Source of the DNA: Streptomyces atratus
GTDB lineage: Bacteria > Actinomycetota > Actinomycetes > Streptomycetales > Streptomycetaceae
DNA length: 64,000 bases
Assembly: GCF_900119365.1 (NCBI RefSeq)
Contig: NZ_FPJO01000001.1
Coordinates: forward strand, 710,499 to 774,498
Direction of reading: 5' to 3'
The translations under genes were made by a program, and so were the position numbers. The notes below the pieces were generated by a model that was given only the letters and a program-made list of their open reading frames with translations, did no database searches and was not told the DNA's origin. Shown in pieces: positions 27,801-38,490 of the stretch (within the stretch, counting starts at the first letter, position 1; each line of letters begins with the position of its first letter).

Positions 27801-28423
27801 GGGGGCCACCAGGGCGGGCGGCTACCCGCCGATCGGGACCGGCGGCCGGTGGACCCCGCTGTCCACGCGGTGGGCGTGCGGCGAGGGCTTTCTGCGTACG
27901 GAGCGTGAGCACGAATGCGCGAACGCCAGCCTGGTCCGCACCTGCGGGCCTGCGGGCCTGCGGGCCTGCACCAGCCTTTGGCCGCTCTCGCCATGAGGTC
28001 GAAATACTGCTGCAGCAATCGGCCATGCATGGTGACTGTGCGCGTGCGGTCCGGTTCTCTCCGGCACGAATCCGCCCTCACCGGGCCCAGGGGGATCGGG
28101 CCGGTGAGGGCGGCGGCCGGGGGCGGCCTCGTAACACCGTCCCGTGGGGGGTGTGAGACGTGTGCCCGGCACCCACGAGGTCATGCGTGTGATGTACGCC
28201 ACTTTCTCCCCGGGTGGCATCACCCGATCGGCACCGGGCGGCAAGGGGCCGGCTCCGACCGCCTCGATCACCACCGTGACCTGCGCGTTTACACCTTGGC
28301 AAGGAGGCCGCGCCGGTCCGTTCGAGTGAGAGCTGACTCGGTGTCAGCAGGCGTCGGCGGCGGACCGCCCGTTAGCTCGGGGTCAGGACACGCCTACTCG
28401 CGCCATCGCCGGAGGAACCCCCC
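27801..28423. other. Gene-free region upstream of the surface protein
   Basis: No credible coding region. It contains a short tandem repeat (27941-27969) and an inverted repeat with arms CCCTCACCGG/CCGGTGAGGG at 28075-28110 that could be an old terminator. The sequence just before 28424 must hold the promoter of the surface-protein gene, but I cannot point to clear boxes. Confidence 0.5.
27941..27969. repeat. Short tandem repeat, unit CCTGCGGG
   Basis: Three full copies of CCTGCGGG plus a partial fourth. Non-coding and probably slippage-derived. Confidence 0.85.
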
Positions 28424-29230
28424 ATGCGTCCTGCCCGCCCAGTGACCGGTGCCGCCGCATCCGCGGTCGCCATAGCCACGCTCGGCTTCCTCACCGCCGG
28501 GCCGTCCGCGTACGCAGGTGATGCCGGCGCGCTGCGGACCGGCGCGGCCGGTGCCGCGTCGCGCACCACCGGCGACCTCGGAGCGCGGGCCACCACCGCC
28601 GACGAGGCCGGGGGCGACGAGGGCGGGGGCGACGGGACCGGGTCCGGCACGGTCAACCCGTTCAGCCTCGACACCCTCTCCGGCCTCGACGCGCCCTCGC
28701 TGCTCGACTCCGTCTCGGGGGGCGACGCCCTATCCGGACTCAATGTCCCGGGTGGGCGCGACAACCCGTCCGGGGACGAGGACACGGGCCGGGGCGAGAG
28801 CACGGGCAGTGGCGAGGACGCGGGCCGGGGCGAGGACGCGGGCCGGGGCGAGGACGCGGGCCGGGGCGAGGACGCGGGCCGGGGCGAGAGCACGGGCAGT
28901 GGCGAGGACGCGGGCCGGGGCGAGAGCACGGGCAGGGGCGAGGACGCGGGCCGGGGCGAGAGCACGGGCAGTGGCGAGGACGCGGGCCGGGGCGAGAGCT
29001 CGTCCGGGCACGACAACTCGTCCTCGTCGGGACACGACAGTTCGGCCTCCGGGCACCGCCCCGGGGACGCCCCGACGGGCCCCACCGGGCACGTCAAAAC
29101 CGGAGTCGGCGGCAGCATCCGCCCCGACACCACCCAGATCGCGGCGGGCGCCGGCGTTCTCGCCGCGGCCGCCGTCGGCGGAGCCTGGCTCCTGCGTCGC
29201 CGGGCGAGCGGCACGCAGGGAGCCGGCTGA
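28424..29230 (+). CDS. Repeat-rich secreted surface protein, probable sortase substrate
   Basis: The 268-residue product starts at ATG 28424 behind GGAGGA. It has a signal peptide with an AYA cleavage site near residue 31, an acidic Gly-rich linker, a run of hexapeptides GEDAGR/GESTGS/GESTGR at about 118-189, and a Ser/His-rich spacer. The C-terminus has 'GVGGSIRPDTTQ' (233-238 = RPDTTQ), a hydrophobic helix (about 239-257) and Arg-Arg-Arg. This is the layout of a sortase substrate (motif, helix, positive tail) but with RPDTT instead of LPXTG or LAXTG. The sortase gene follows after 99 bases. No enzymatic domain is seen; it is probably a stalk or matrix protein. Confidence 0.8.
   Translation: MRPARPVTGAAASAVAIATLGFLTAGPSAYAGDAGALRTGAAGAASRTTGDLGARATTADEAGGDEGGGDGTGSGTVNPFSLDTLSGLDAPSLLDSVSGGDALSGLNVPGGRDNPSGDEDTGRGESTGSGEDAGRGEDAGRGEDAGRGEDAGRGESTGSGEDAGRGESTGRGEDAGRGESTGSGEDAGRGESSSGHDNSSSSGHDSSASGHRPGDAPTGPTGHVKTGVGGSIRPDTTQIAAGAGVLAAAAVGGAWLLRRRASGTQGAG
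28775..28990 (+). repeat. In-frame 18-bp tandem repeats in the surface protein gene
   Basis: Twelve units of 18 bases encode the hexapeptides GEDAGR, GESTGS or GESTGR, the first being a variant (DEDTGR after a Gly). Many units are identical at the DNA level, so expansion and contraction by slippage or recombination are likely. Confidence 0.9.
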
Positions 29231-29298
29231 CGGAGACGGATACACGTCTCCGTACCGCCTGGTTCCCGTCCCGGTGGCCGCGCGCCACCGGGACGGGA
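29231..29298 (+). terminator. Two hairpins between surface protein and sortase genes
   Basis: Immediately after the TGA is a 7-bp hairpin (29231-29252, CGGAGAC/GTCTCCG). A perfect 15-bp hairpin with a 5-base loop follows (29264-29298, arm TCCCGTCCCGGTGGC). There is no T tract. They may attenuate read-through into the sortase gene or protect the 3' end of the surface-protein mRNA, giving more substrate than enzyme. Confidence 0.6.
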
Positions 29299-29329
29299 CC
29301 GTCCCCATTCCGACTCCCGGAGGACGACC

Positions 29330-29953
29330 GTGTCCGAGAAGGCCAAGGGCTGGCTGCTGGTCATCGCGGCGCTGGCCGGTGTCTGGCTGATCCGGAACGG
29401 TGCCGACAACCAGTTGGTCCCGCCCCGGCCGACCGCCGCCCAGGCCTTCGCCGGCGGCCCGACACCGCAGCCGGGATCGCCGGTCGCCGAACCGCTGAAG
29501 CCCTCGGCCCCCGTACGCATCCGCATCCCGGGCATCCGGGTCGACGCCCCGATGATGCGACTCGGGCTCGGGGCCGACGGCAGTCTCGATGTGCCGCCGG
29601 CCGGGAACCGCAATGTCGTCGGCTGGTACCGGGACGGCACTCCCCCGGGCTCCGAGGGCAGTGCGATCGTCGCCGGTCATGTGGACAACGCGCAGGGGCG
29701 GTCGGTCTTCTACGACCTGGGCGCCCTGCAGAAGGGCAGCACGGTCGAGGTGGTCCGCCAGGACGGCCGTACCGCCGTCTTCTCCATCGACGCGATCGAG
29801 GTCTACGAGAACGAGAACTTCCCCGACCAGCGGGTCTACGGCGCCTCGTCCTTCGCCTCGCTGCGGCTGATCACCTGCGGAGGCGGCTTCTCGAAGACGA
29901 CGGGCTACCGGGGCAATGTGGTGGCGTACGCGCATCTGACCACCGTCCGCTGA
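29330..29953 (+). CDS. Class F-like sortase
   Basis: A 207-residue sortase starts at GTG 29330 after GGAGGA. It has an N-terminal membrane anchor (about residues 7-22) and a Pro-rich linker. The catalytic domain contains His117 ('AGHVD'), Cys183 ('LITC') and Arg194 ('GYRGNVV'), the sortase triad. The short domain and the 'IRIPGIRVDAPMM' opening are those of actinobacterial class F sortases, whose substrates are poorly known. It should anchor a protein to the cell wall by cutting a C-terminal motif. The gene upstream encodes the obvious candidate substrate. Confidence 0.9.
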   Translation: MSEKAKGWLLVIAALAGVWLIRNGADNQLVPPRPTAAQAFAGGPTPQPGSPVAEPLKPSAPVRIRIPGIRVDAPMMRLGLGADGSLDVPPAGNRNVVGWYRDGTPPGSEGSAIVAGHVDNAQGRSVFYDLGALQKGSTVEVVRQDGRTAVFSIDAIEVYENENFPDQRVYGASSFASLRLITCGGGFSKTTGYRGNVVAYAHLTTVR

Positions 29954-29977
29954 ACCCGGCCGCCGGGCATGGGCCGT

Positions 29978-30766
29978 TCAGGCCGTCCACTGGTCGAAGG
30001 CCAGCTTCGCGACCAGCGAGAACACCACGACCAGCAGCACGCCCCGGACGAACTCGCTGCCCTTCCTGAGCGCCATCCGCGCCCCGAGGAGCCCGCCCGC
30101 CAGGTTGAACACCGCCATCAGCGCCGCCAGTTGCCACAGCACACTGCCCTGGTAGGCGAACATCGCCAGCGCGCCGCCGTTGGTGCAGACATTGACGATC
30201 TTGGCGGTGGCGGACGCCGTCACCAGGTCGAGTCGGAGCACCGCGGTCAGCGCCAGCACCAGGAACGTTCCCGTGCCGGGGCCGAACAGCCCGTCGTAGA
30301 AGCCGATTCCGCCGCCGACCAGCACGATGGCCGTGATCGTGCGGGCCCGGGTGACCTTCTGCCGCACGCCGTCGCCCGTGTCCTTGCCGAACGAGGGCCG
30401 CAGCAGCACGAACGCCGCGACGGCCAGCAGCACCACCATGATCACCGGCCGCAGCACCTCGCTGCTGATCCCGGCGGCGAAGAACGCACCGGCCATCGAT
30501 CCGGCCAGCGCCGCGAGTCCGATCCGCAGCGCGGTCCCGACCTTCACCGGTGCCTTGCGTATGTACGTCACGGCGGCGCCCGACGTACCGACGATCGCGA
30601 CGGCCTTGTTGGTACCCAGTACCTGCGCGGCCGGGACGTGCGGCAGCCCCAGGAGCAGTGCGGGCAGCAGAAGCAGTCCGCCGCCGCCGACCACCGCGTC
30701 GATCCAGCCCGCGGCGGCTGCGGCGAGGCAGAGGACGATCAGGGTGGTGATGGTTATATCGGGCAT
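29978..30766 (-). CDS. TauE/SafE family sulfite/sulfonate exporter-like permease
   Basis: A 262-residue membrane protein has about eight hydrophobic segments and the two TauE half-repeats: 'GWIDAVVGGGGLLLLPALL' and 'GFYDGLFGPGTGTFLVLAL' (family signature G-x-x-x-G). Members transport sulfur-containing anions or related organic anions. ATG 30766 is chosen because the upstream extension is hydrophilic and unconserved. Converges with the sortase gene and is divergent from the SDR gene. Confidence 0.88.
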   Translation of the reverse strand: MPDITITTLIVLCLAAAAAGWIDAVVGGGGLLLLPALLLGLPHVPAAQVLGTNKAVAIVGTSGAAVTYIRKAPVKVGTALRIGLAALAGSMAGAFFAAGISSEVLRPVIMVVLLAVAAFVLLRPSFGKDTGDGVRQKVTRARTITAIVLVGGGIGFYDGLFGPGTGTFLVLALTAVLRLDLVTASATAKIVNVCTNGGALAMFAYQGSVLWQLAALMAVFNLAGGLLGARMALRKGSEFVRGVLLVVVFSLVAKLAFDQWTA

Positions 30767-30852
30767 GATCGCGACCCTAGGGAGGCGATCCATGCACAGT
30801 CCATCGGATTGAGCCAAACCTGAGGTTCCCGAGCCGCCGTACGCTGGGGCCC

Positions 30853-31782
30853 ATGAGCCACGGCTGGAACGCGAACGACATCCCGGACCAGAGGGGCCGT
30901 ACGGCCGTGGTCACCGGAGCCAACAGCGGCATCGGCCTGCACACCGCGCGGGAGCTGGCCCGGCACGGAGCGAGGGTCCTGCTCGCCTGCCGTGACGAGA
31001 CGCGCGGCAGGGAGGCCGAGTCCCGCATCCGGAGGGCCGTGACCGGAGCGGACGTGGCTTTCGTACCGCTCGATCTGGCCGATCTGGGCTCGGTGCGCGA
31101 GTTCGCCGGGGTCCACGCGCCCGCCCGGCTCGATCTGCTGATCAACAACGCGGGCGTGATGGCCCTCCCGTACGGGACGACGGCCGACGGCTTCGAGAGG
31201 CAGTTCGGCATCAACCACCTGGGGCACTTCGCCCTGACCGGGCTGCTGCTCCCCCGGCTCCTCGACACCCCCGGGGCACGTGTGGTGACCGTCTCCAGCG
31301 GGATGCACGCGCTGTCCGACCTCGACATGGGGGATCTCAACAGCGAGCGGAAATACCGTCGTTGGATCGCCTACGGCCGCTCGAAGACCGCCAATCTGCT
31401 CTTCGTCCACGAGCTGGCGCGACGGCTCACGAAGGCCGGCTCCCGGCTGGTGGCCGCCGCCGCGCACCCGGGATACGCGGCGACCAACCTCCAGTCCGCT
31501 GCCGCCCGGATGGAGAGCCGCCGGGCGGTGGAGCGGTTCTTCGAGCTGGGCAACCGGGTCATCGCCCAGCCCGCTTCGGCCGGTGCGCTGCCCACGCTGT
31601 ACGCGGCCACCGCGCCCGGCGTGCGCCCCGGCTCGTTCACCGGGCCGGGGCCGCTGGGCTGGCGCGGTGCGCCCGCCCCGTCCTGGCGGGCGGGCTGGAC
31701 GCGCGACGATGTGACGAGCGAGCGGCTCTGGGTGGCGTCCGAGCAGCTCACGGGGGTGACGTATCCGGACCTCGCCCCCTGA
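30853..31782 (+). CDS. Short-chain dehydrogenase/reductase (retinol-dehydrogenase-like)
   Basis: A 309-residue SDR has the cofactor motif 'TGANSGIG' (about residues 23-30), 'NNAG' (about 98-101) and the catalytic Tyr-x-x-x-Lys as 'YGRSK'. The Ser of the triad is in 'VTVSS'. The 'YAATNLQ' and 'GSFTGP' region is typical of actinobacterial SDRs annotated as oxidoreductases similar to retinol or protochlorophyllide dehydrogenases. The cofactor is probably NADP(H), since Arg ('ACRDETRG') follows beta-2. The substrate is unknown. Confidence 0.88.
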   Translation: MSHGWNANDIPDQRGRTAVVTGANSGIGLHTARELARHGARVLLACRDETRGREAESRIRRAVTGADVAFVPLDLADLGSVREFAGVHAPARLDLLINNAGVMALPYGTTADGFERQFGINHLGHFALTGLLLPRLLDTPGARVVTVSSGMHALSDLDMGDLNSERKYRRWIAYGRSKTANLLFVHELARRLTKAGSRLVAAAAHPGYAATNLQSAAARMESRRAVERFFELGNRVIAQPASAGALPTLYAATAPGVRPGSFTGPGPLGWRGAPAPSWRAGWTRDDVTSERLWVASEQLTGVTYPDLAP

Positions 31783-31806
31783 TCCGGCCTGATCCAAACG
31801 AGAGAC

Positions 31807-32211
31807 CTAGCCTTCGACGACCGCGGGGTCCATCCACATGACCTCCCAGATGTGGTTGTTCGGGTCCTGGAAGGAACGGCCGTACATGTGGCCGTAGTCC
31901 ATCGTCTCGTTGGCCGGCGATCCGCCGGAGGCGAGGGCGGTGTCGACCAGCTCGTCCACCTTCTCCCGGCTCTCGGCGCTCAGGGCGATGATCACCTCGG
32001 TGGACTTCGAGGCGTCGGCGATCTCCTTCCTGGTGAACTCCTTGAAGCGCGGCTCGGTGAGGAGCATCGCGAAGATGGTGTCGCTGATGACCAGACATGC
32101 GGCGTTCTCGTCGGTGAACTGCGGGTTGCACGAGAAGCCCAGCTTGCCGAAGAAGGACTTGGTCGCTTCGAGGTCCTTGACCGGCAGGTTGACGAAGATC
32201 ATCTGAGGCAT
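31807..32211 (-). CDS. VOC (glyoxalase/bleomycin resistance-like) family protein
   Basis: A 134-residue protein of the vicinal-oxygen-chelate fold starts with 'MPQMIFVNLPVKDLEATKSFF' (in parts). 'FSCNPQFTDENAACLVISD' and C-terminal 'GRSFQDPNNHIWEVMWMD' match the PhnB/glyoxalase-like subgroup. Enzymatic activity is not predictable. The divergent strand is empty up to about 32390. Confidence 0.87.
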   Translation of the reverse strand: MPQMIFVNLPVKDLEATKSFFGKLGFSCNPQFTDENAACLVISDTIFAMLLTEPRFKEFTRKEIADASKSTEVIIALSAESREKVDELVDTALASGGSPANETMDYGHMYGRSFQDPNNHIWEVMWMDPAVVEG

Positions 32212-32393
32212 GGCCGCTTCGCTCTCTCTGTTGTTCGAATGTGTACGACAGGTAGACGACGGGGCATCGCGGAACTCATCGCCGCCCACGAAAAAATTTT
32301 CGCCGCTCCGGAGCCCGTCCGCCTGCCGTCGCATCCGCCCGCCTGCCGTCACAGTCAACGTCCGCCCGCCTGTCGCCACGGCCGGCGCCCGCC

Positions 32394-33368
32394 TCAGGAC
32401 ATGGCGAGCGGTGCGCCGCCCCGGAGCAGCGATCCGCCCAGGGGGGTCAGCGTGTGCAGGACCGAGCCGCCGTGCCGCAGGGTGTGGATCAGGCCGGCCT
32501 CGCGCAGCACACAGGCATGCTGGCTCGCCGAGGCGAGGGACACCCCGGCCCGGAGGGCGAGCTCGCTGGTCGTGCAGCCGTTGCCTATGGCGCTCAGGAC
32601 CGTCGAGCGGGTGCTGCCGAGGAGCCGGCCGAGCCAGGGGCCCGGTTCGGCGAAAACCGGGGCGCGGGAGTGGGTGACCGGGTAGACCAGGACCGGCGGA
32701 AGCTCCGGGTCGCGGTAGACGACGGGGGTGACGCGGCAGAAGAAGGACGGCTGGAGCAGCAGCCCCCGGCCGTCCAGACGGACATCCCGGTCGACGGGGT
32801 AGTCCGCCTCCAGTACGGGGGCCCGCCAGCGGATCATCGGCGGGAGGGAGGCGAGCAGTTCGTCCGCGCCGCCGTCCAGCAGGGCGCGGCCGCGGACCGC
32901 GCGGTCGGCCTCGACGCTGGCCCGGATGTGCGGCCAGTACGGCTCGATGGCGGCACGGTGGTAGCCGCGCAGGACGTCGGCGAGGCGGCCGAACGGTTCG
33001 GCGCGGCTGTCCGGGGAGCGGCCCGGATCGCGGCGTTCGGCGGCGAGCAGGGCGAGTTCGGCGAGGACCCGGCCGGGCGGGGTGCCGCGTAATGCCTCCA
33101 TTCCCGCGTCGATGCCGTACGGCTCGCCGCTTTCCTGAGAAGGCGTCAGAAAATCCGGGAAATAGCCGCGCGGTGGAATCAGCGCGGACAGCAGACGTAC
33201 TTCACCATTCAACCGACGCCGGGTTTCCGTACGCCATTTCCCGAACACCGCGGAACCGCGCCGGTCCCTCAGCCGGTGGAAACTCAGAGCGGTTTCCCAC
33301 AGCGCGTCCGGCCGGGTGGCCATCCGCACCCTGGAAAGGTCCACTCCGGACATATGGATACGCAGCAC
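32394..33368 (-). CDS. ArsR-like winged-helix transcriptional regulator with N-terminal DUF5937-type region
   Basis: A 324-residue regulator starts at GTG 33368 after a GGGGGA ribosome binding site ('VLRIHMSGVDLSRVR'). The C-terminal 80 residues form an ArsR-type winged helix ('STVLSAIGNGCTTSELALRAGVSLASASQHACVLREAGLI', read in parts). The N-terminal 200 residues ('LWETALSFHRLRDRRG...') are the conserved domain common in Streptomyces regulators of this type. An upstream extension of the frame to 33764 is not used. A 14-bp inverted repeat at 33617-33648 lies 250 bases upstream. Confidence 0.85.
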   Translation of the reverse strand: MLRIHMSGVDLSRVRMATRPDALWETALSFHRLRDRRGSAVFGKWRTETRRRLNGEVRLLSALIPPRGYFPDFLTPSQESGEPYGIDAGMEALRGTPPGRVLAELALLAAERRDPGRSPDSRAEPFGRLADVLRGYHRAAIEPYWPHIRASVEADRAVRGRALLDGGADELLASLPPMIRWRAPVLEADYPVDRDVRLDGRGLLLQPSFFCRVTPVVYRDPELPPVLVYPVTHSRAPVFAEPGPWLGRLLGSTRSTVLSAIGNGCTTSELALRAGVSLASASQHACVLREAGLIHTLRHGGSVLHTLTPLGGSLLRGGAPLAMS

Positions 33369-33616
33369 CGGTCCCCCACCTGTTGCACCTGCAATTACCC
33401 CCACCCCAGGGTAGGTGATCCGTAACAGCACGTCACCACGGGGTTTCGGCCAGAGGTGAAACGCCTCGCACCCACCCGCCATCACCCGAAAAGCTGTACG
33501 ACGTCGGGCACGATTCCGGCGCCACCGGAAGGGGCGAGTGAAGGCCGTGGGGGGTTTCGCGCGCCCGGCGGCGGTGGACGACGGTGCGGCACCGCGCTCG
33601 ATGGGGGTAACCCGGG

Positions 33617-33648
33617 TGCGGTCCATGGATGGGGATCCATGGACCGCA
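33617..33648. repeat. 14-bp perfect inverted repeat, possible operator
   Basis: Arms TGCGGTCCATGGAT / ATCCATGGACCGCA around GGGG. It lies in the 509-base gap between the HTH regulator and ppdK, which otherwise holds no gene that I can support. It may be an operator or a relic terminator; no T run follows. Confidence 0.5.
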
Positions 33649-33753
33649 TCCCGGCCCGTTTCCGGCCCATTTCTTTGCGTATTGAACGAACCCTGTCTAA
33701 TGCGCGAAGAAAAAGGAACAACGCCGAACAAAGATTTCCCCAGAACGAAACGG

Positions 33754-33786
33754 GACGGCGGCACCCCCGCACAGGGTGCCGCCGTC
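33754..33786 (-). terminator. Terminator after ppdK
   Basis: Perfect 13-bp stem GACGGCGGCACCC / GGGTGCCGCCGTC with a 7-base loop, followed on the minus strand by CCGTTTCGTT. It lies about 90 bases past the ppdK stop. Confidence 0.75.
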
Positions 33787-33877
33787 CTGGGGTGTACCGG
33801 AGCCGCCGTCGAGCCGGTGAGGGTGGTGAGGGGCCGACGGCGACTCCGGAAGCGGAGTCAGGGGATTCGGTGCCGGG

Positions 33878-36625
<2,748 letters not shown>

Positions 36626-37165
36626 GGGTCTCGACTCCTCGAGGACGCGGTGGCTGCCCTGACGGCGAGGAACATACCCAGATCGAAGGTGTCTGGGTAC
36701 GTCCACTTGCGCGTCATGAGGCCTCAACCACCCGTCCGCCAGCAGATCGAAAGTGACGCCGTCCGTCGCCCGATCGGAGCCATGCGTTCACTTCTTAAAT
36801 ACATAATCACCCAGAGGTGCGGATTTTCGACAGGTCGACGACACTCCGCAACGGAAGTGTCGATCGATCAAACTGGAGGCCCCTGGCACCGAGTGCCATC
36901 ATTTGAGAAGTCAAGCCCTCGAAATTTCGCTCATCTGAGCATGCAGACTCCCAGGGTGGCGAGAATCACTCCGTGAACGGCGCTCAGATGTCACCATCCG
37001 GACACCGGATCGACGACCGGCCGTCACGCGACGATCATGGATGAGAACTGAGCGTGAACAGAATCGCCGCACGGTGCCCGCAGTTGGCTCGTTCGAGTCG
37101 CTCGCCGACCGAACTGCCACCGAATCCGACCAGATATTGCGCTCAGATGAGCGAGACAAAGAAGA
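36626..37165. promoter_or_regulatory. Long ppdK-dusB intergenic region with repeated GCTCAGATG motifs
   Basis: No gene is visible. The sequence is markedly less GC-rich than its surroundings. It holds GCTCATCTGAGC (36929-36940), GCTCAGATGTCA (36982-36993) and GCTCAGATGAGC (37141-37152). The first is the reverse complement of the third, and the second is a half-match. Next to the first is the palindrome CGAAATTTCG (36920-36929). The pattern suggests an operator array for ppdK, whose promoter must lie here. Confidence 0.45.
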
Positions 37166-37194
37166 GGCACGCGGTGCCTGTGGCGCCGCGTGCC
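37166..37194 (-). terminator. Probable terminator after dusB
   Basis: Stem GGCACGCGG / CCGCGTGCC around an 11-base loop, followed on the minus strand by the pyrimidine-rich TCTTCTTTGTCTC. It lies about 75 bases past the dusB stop. Confidence 0.6.
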
Positions 37195-37270
37195 CTGGAA
37201 GAGCCGGGAAGGGCCGGGGAAAGAGCCGGGAGGGGCCTGGAAGGCCCGTTGCCGCCCTCGGCGTACCGCC

Positions 37271-38419
37271 TCAGCCGCCCGAGGTGTCCAGCTCCGCGTC
37301 CGGGCTCACGCCCGCGCAGTCGTACGGGTCCTTCAGCCAGCCGTCCGGCAGCACGACGCGGTTGTTGCCCGAGGTGCGCCCGCGCGGCCCGTCCGCGCCG
37401 TCCGGCCACGGCTGGTCCAGGTCAAGCTCCTGCAACTGCCCGCCCAGCTCCTGCAGCGACGAGGTGACCGCGAGCCTCTTGCGCATCTCCGAGCCGACCG
37501 AGAAGCCCTTGAGGTACCAGGCGACGTGCTTTCGGAAGTCGATCACCCCGCGCGTCTCGTCGCCGATCCACTCCCCCAGCAGCGTCGCGTGCCGCAGCAT
37601 CACGTCGGCGACCTTCCGGAGCCCCGGCGCCTGCCGCGTCCCCGTGCCCTCGAACTCGCTCACCAGGTCGCCGAAGAGCCAGGGGCGGCCCAGGCAGCCA
37701 CGCCCCACGACCACGCCGTCGCAGCCGGTCTCGCGCATCATCCGGCGGGCGTCGTCCGCGCACCAGATGTCGCCGTTGCCGAGGACGGGGATCTCCGGGA
37801 CGTGCTCCTTGAGGCGGGCGATGGCGTCCCAGTCGGCGGTGCCGCCGTAGTGCTGGGCGGCCGTCCTGCCGTGCAGGGCGACGGCCGTGACCCCCTCCTC
37901 GACCGCGATCCGGCCCGCGTCCAGGTAGGTCATGTGGTCGTCGTCGATGCCCTTGCGCATCTTGATGGTGACCGGCAGGTCGCCCGCGTTGGAGACCGCC
38001 TGGTTGAGGATCGCGCGCAGCAGCGGCCGCTTGTACGGGAGCGCCGAGCCGCCGCCCTTGCGGGTCACCTTGGGGACCGGGCAGCCGAAGTTCAGGTCGA
38101 TGTGATCGGCGAGGTCCTCGTCGACGATCATGCGGACGGCCTTGCCGACGGTGACCGGGTCCACTCCGTACAGCTGGATCGAGCGCGGGGTCTCGCTCGC
38201 GTCGAAGTGGATCAGCTGCATGGTCTTCTCATTGCGCTCGACCAGCGCCCGCGTGGTGATCATCTCGCTGACGAACAGCCCCTTGCCGCCGGAGAACTCC
38301 CTGCACAGGGTGCGGAACGGGGCGTTGGTGATGCCGGCCATGGGGGCGAGCACCACCGGCGGCTGCACCGTGTGCGGGCCGATCCGGAGCAGCGGGAGGG
38401 CGGGGGCGAGCGTGGTCAT
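37271..38419 (-). CDS. dusB: tRNA-dihydrouridine synthase B
   Basis: A 382-residue FMN enzyme reduces uridines in the tRNA D loop. The TIM-barrel core shows 'VVLAPMAGITNAPFRTL', 'IDLNFGCPVPKVTRKGGGSAL' (in parts; catalytic Cys in NFGCP) and 'VALHGRTAAQHYGGTADWD' (in parts). The C-terminal helical domain is complete ('HVAWYLKGF'). It starts at ATG 38419 and is divergent from the DHA2 exporter. Confidence 0.95.
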   Translation of the reverse strand: MTTLAPALPLLRIGPHTVQPPVVLAPMAGITNAPFRTLCREFSGGKGLFVSEMITTRALVERNEKTMQLIHFDASETPRSIQLYGVDPVTVGKAVRMIVDEDLADHIDLNFGCPVPKVTRKGGGSALPYKRPLLRAILNQAVSNAGDLPVTIKMRKGIDDDHMTYLDAGRIAVEEGVTAVALHGRTAAQHYGGTADWDAIARLKEHVPEIPVLGNGDIWCADDARRMMRETGCDGVVVGRGCLGRPWLFGDLVSEFEGTGTRQAPGLRKVADVMLRHATLLGEWIGDETRGVIDFRKHVAWYLKGFSVGSEMRKRLAVTSSLQELGGQLQELDLDQPWPDGADGPRGRTSGNNRVVLPDGWLKDPYDCAGVSPDAELDTSGG

Positions 38420-38465
38420 TGCTCCATTGTCGCGTACGGAGCCGGGCCCTCCAGCAGCGGAGTTC

Positions 38466-38490
38466 GTTAGTTAACCGTACTATCCATGTA
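38466..38490 (+). promoter_or_regulatory. Probable promoter/operator of the DHA2 exporter
   Basis: A -10 box TACTAT (38478-38483) places the transcription start at about 38490, the A of the ATG, so the mRNA is probably leaderless. TAGT-N7-ACTA overlaps it and is embedded in an AT-rich GTTAGTTAACC stretch that could bind a TetR- or MarR-type repressor. No -35 box is clear. Confidence 0.4.

Noticed and set aside
28775..28990. CRISPR-like array
   Set aside because: The units are contiguous, in frame, have no spacers and encode hexapeptides; no cas genes are present.
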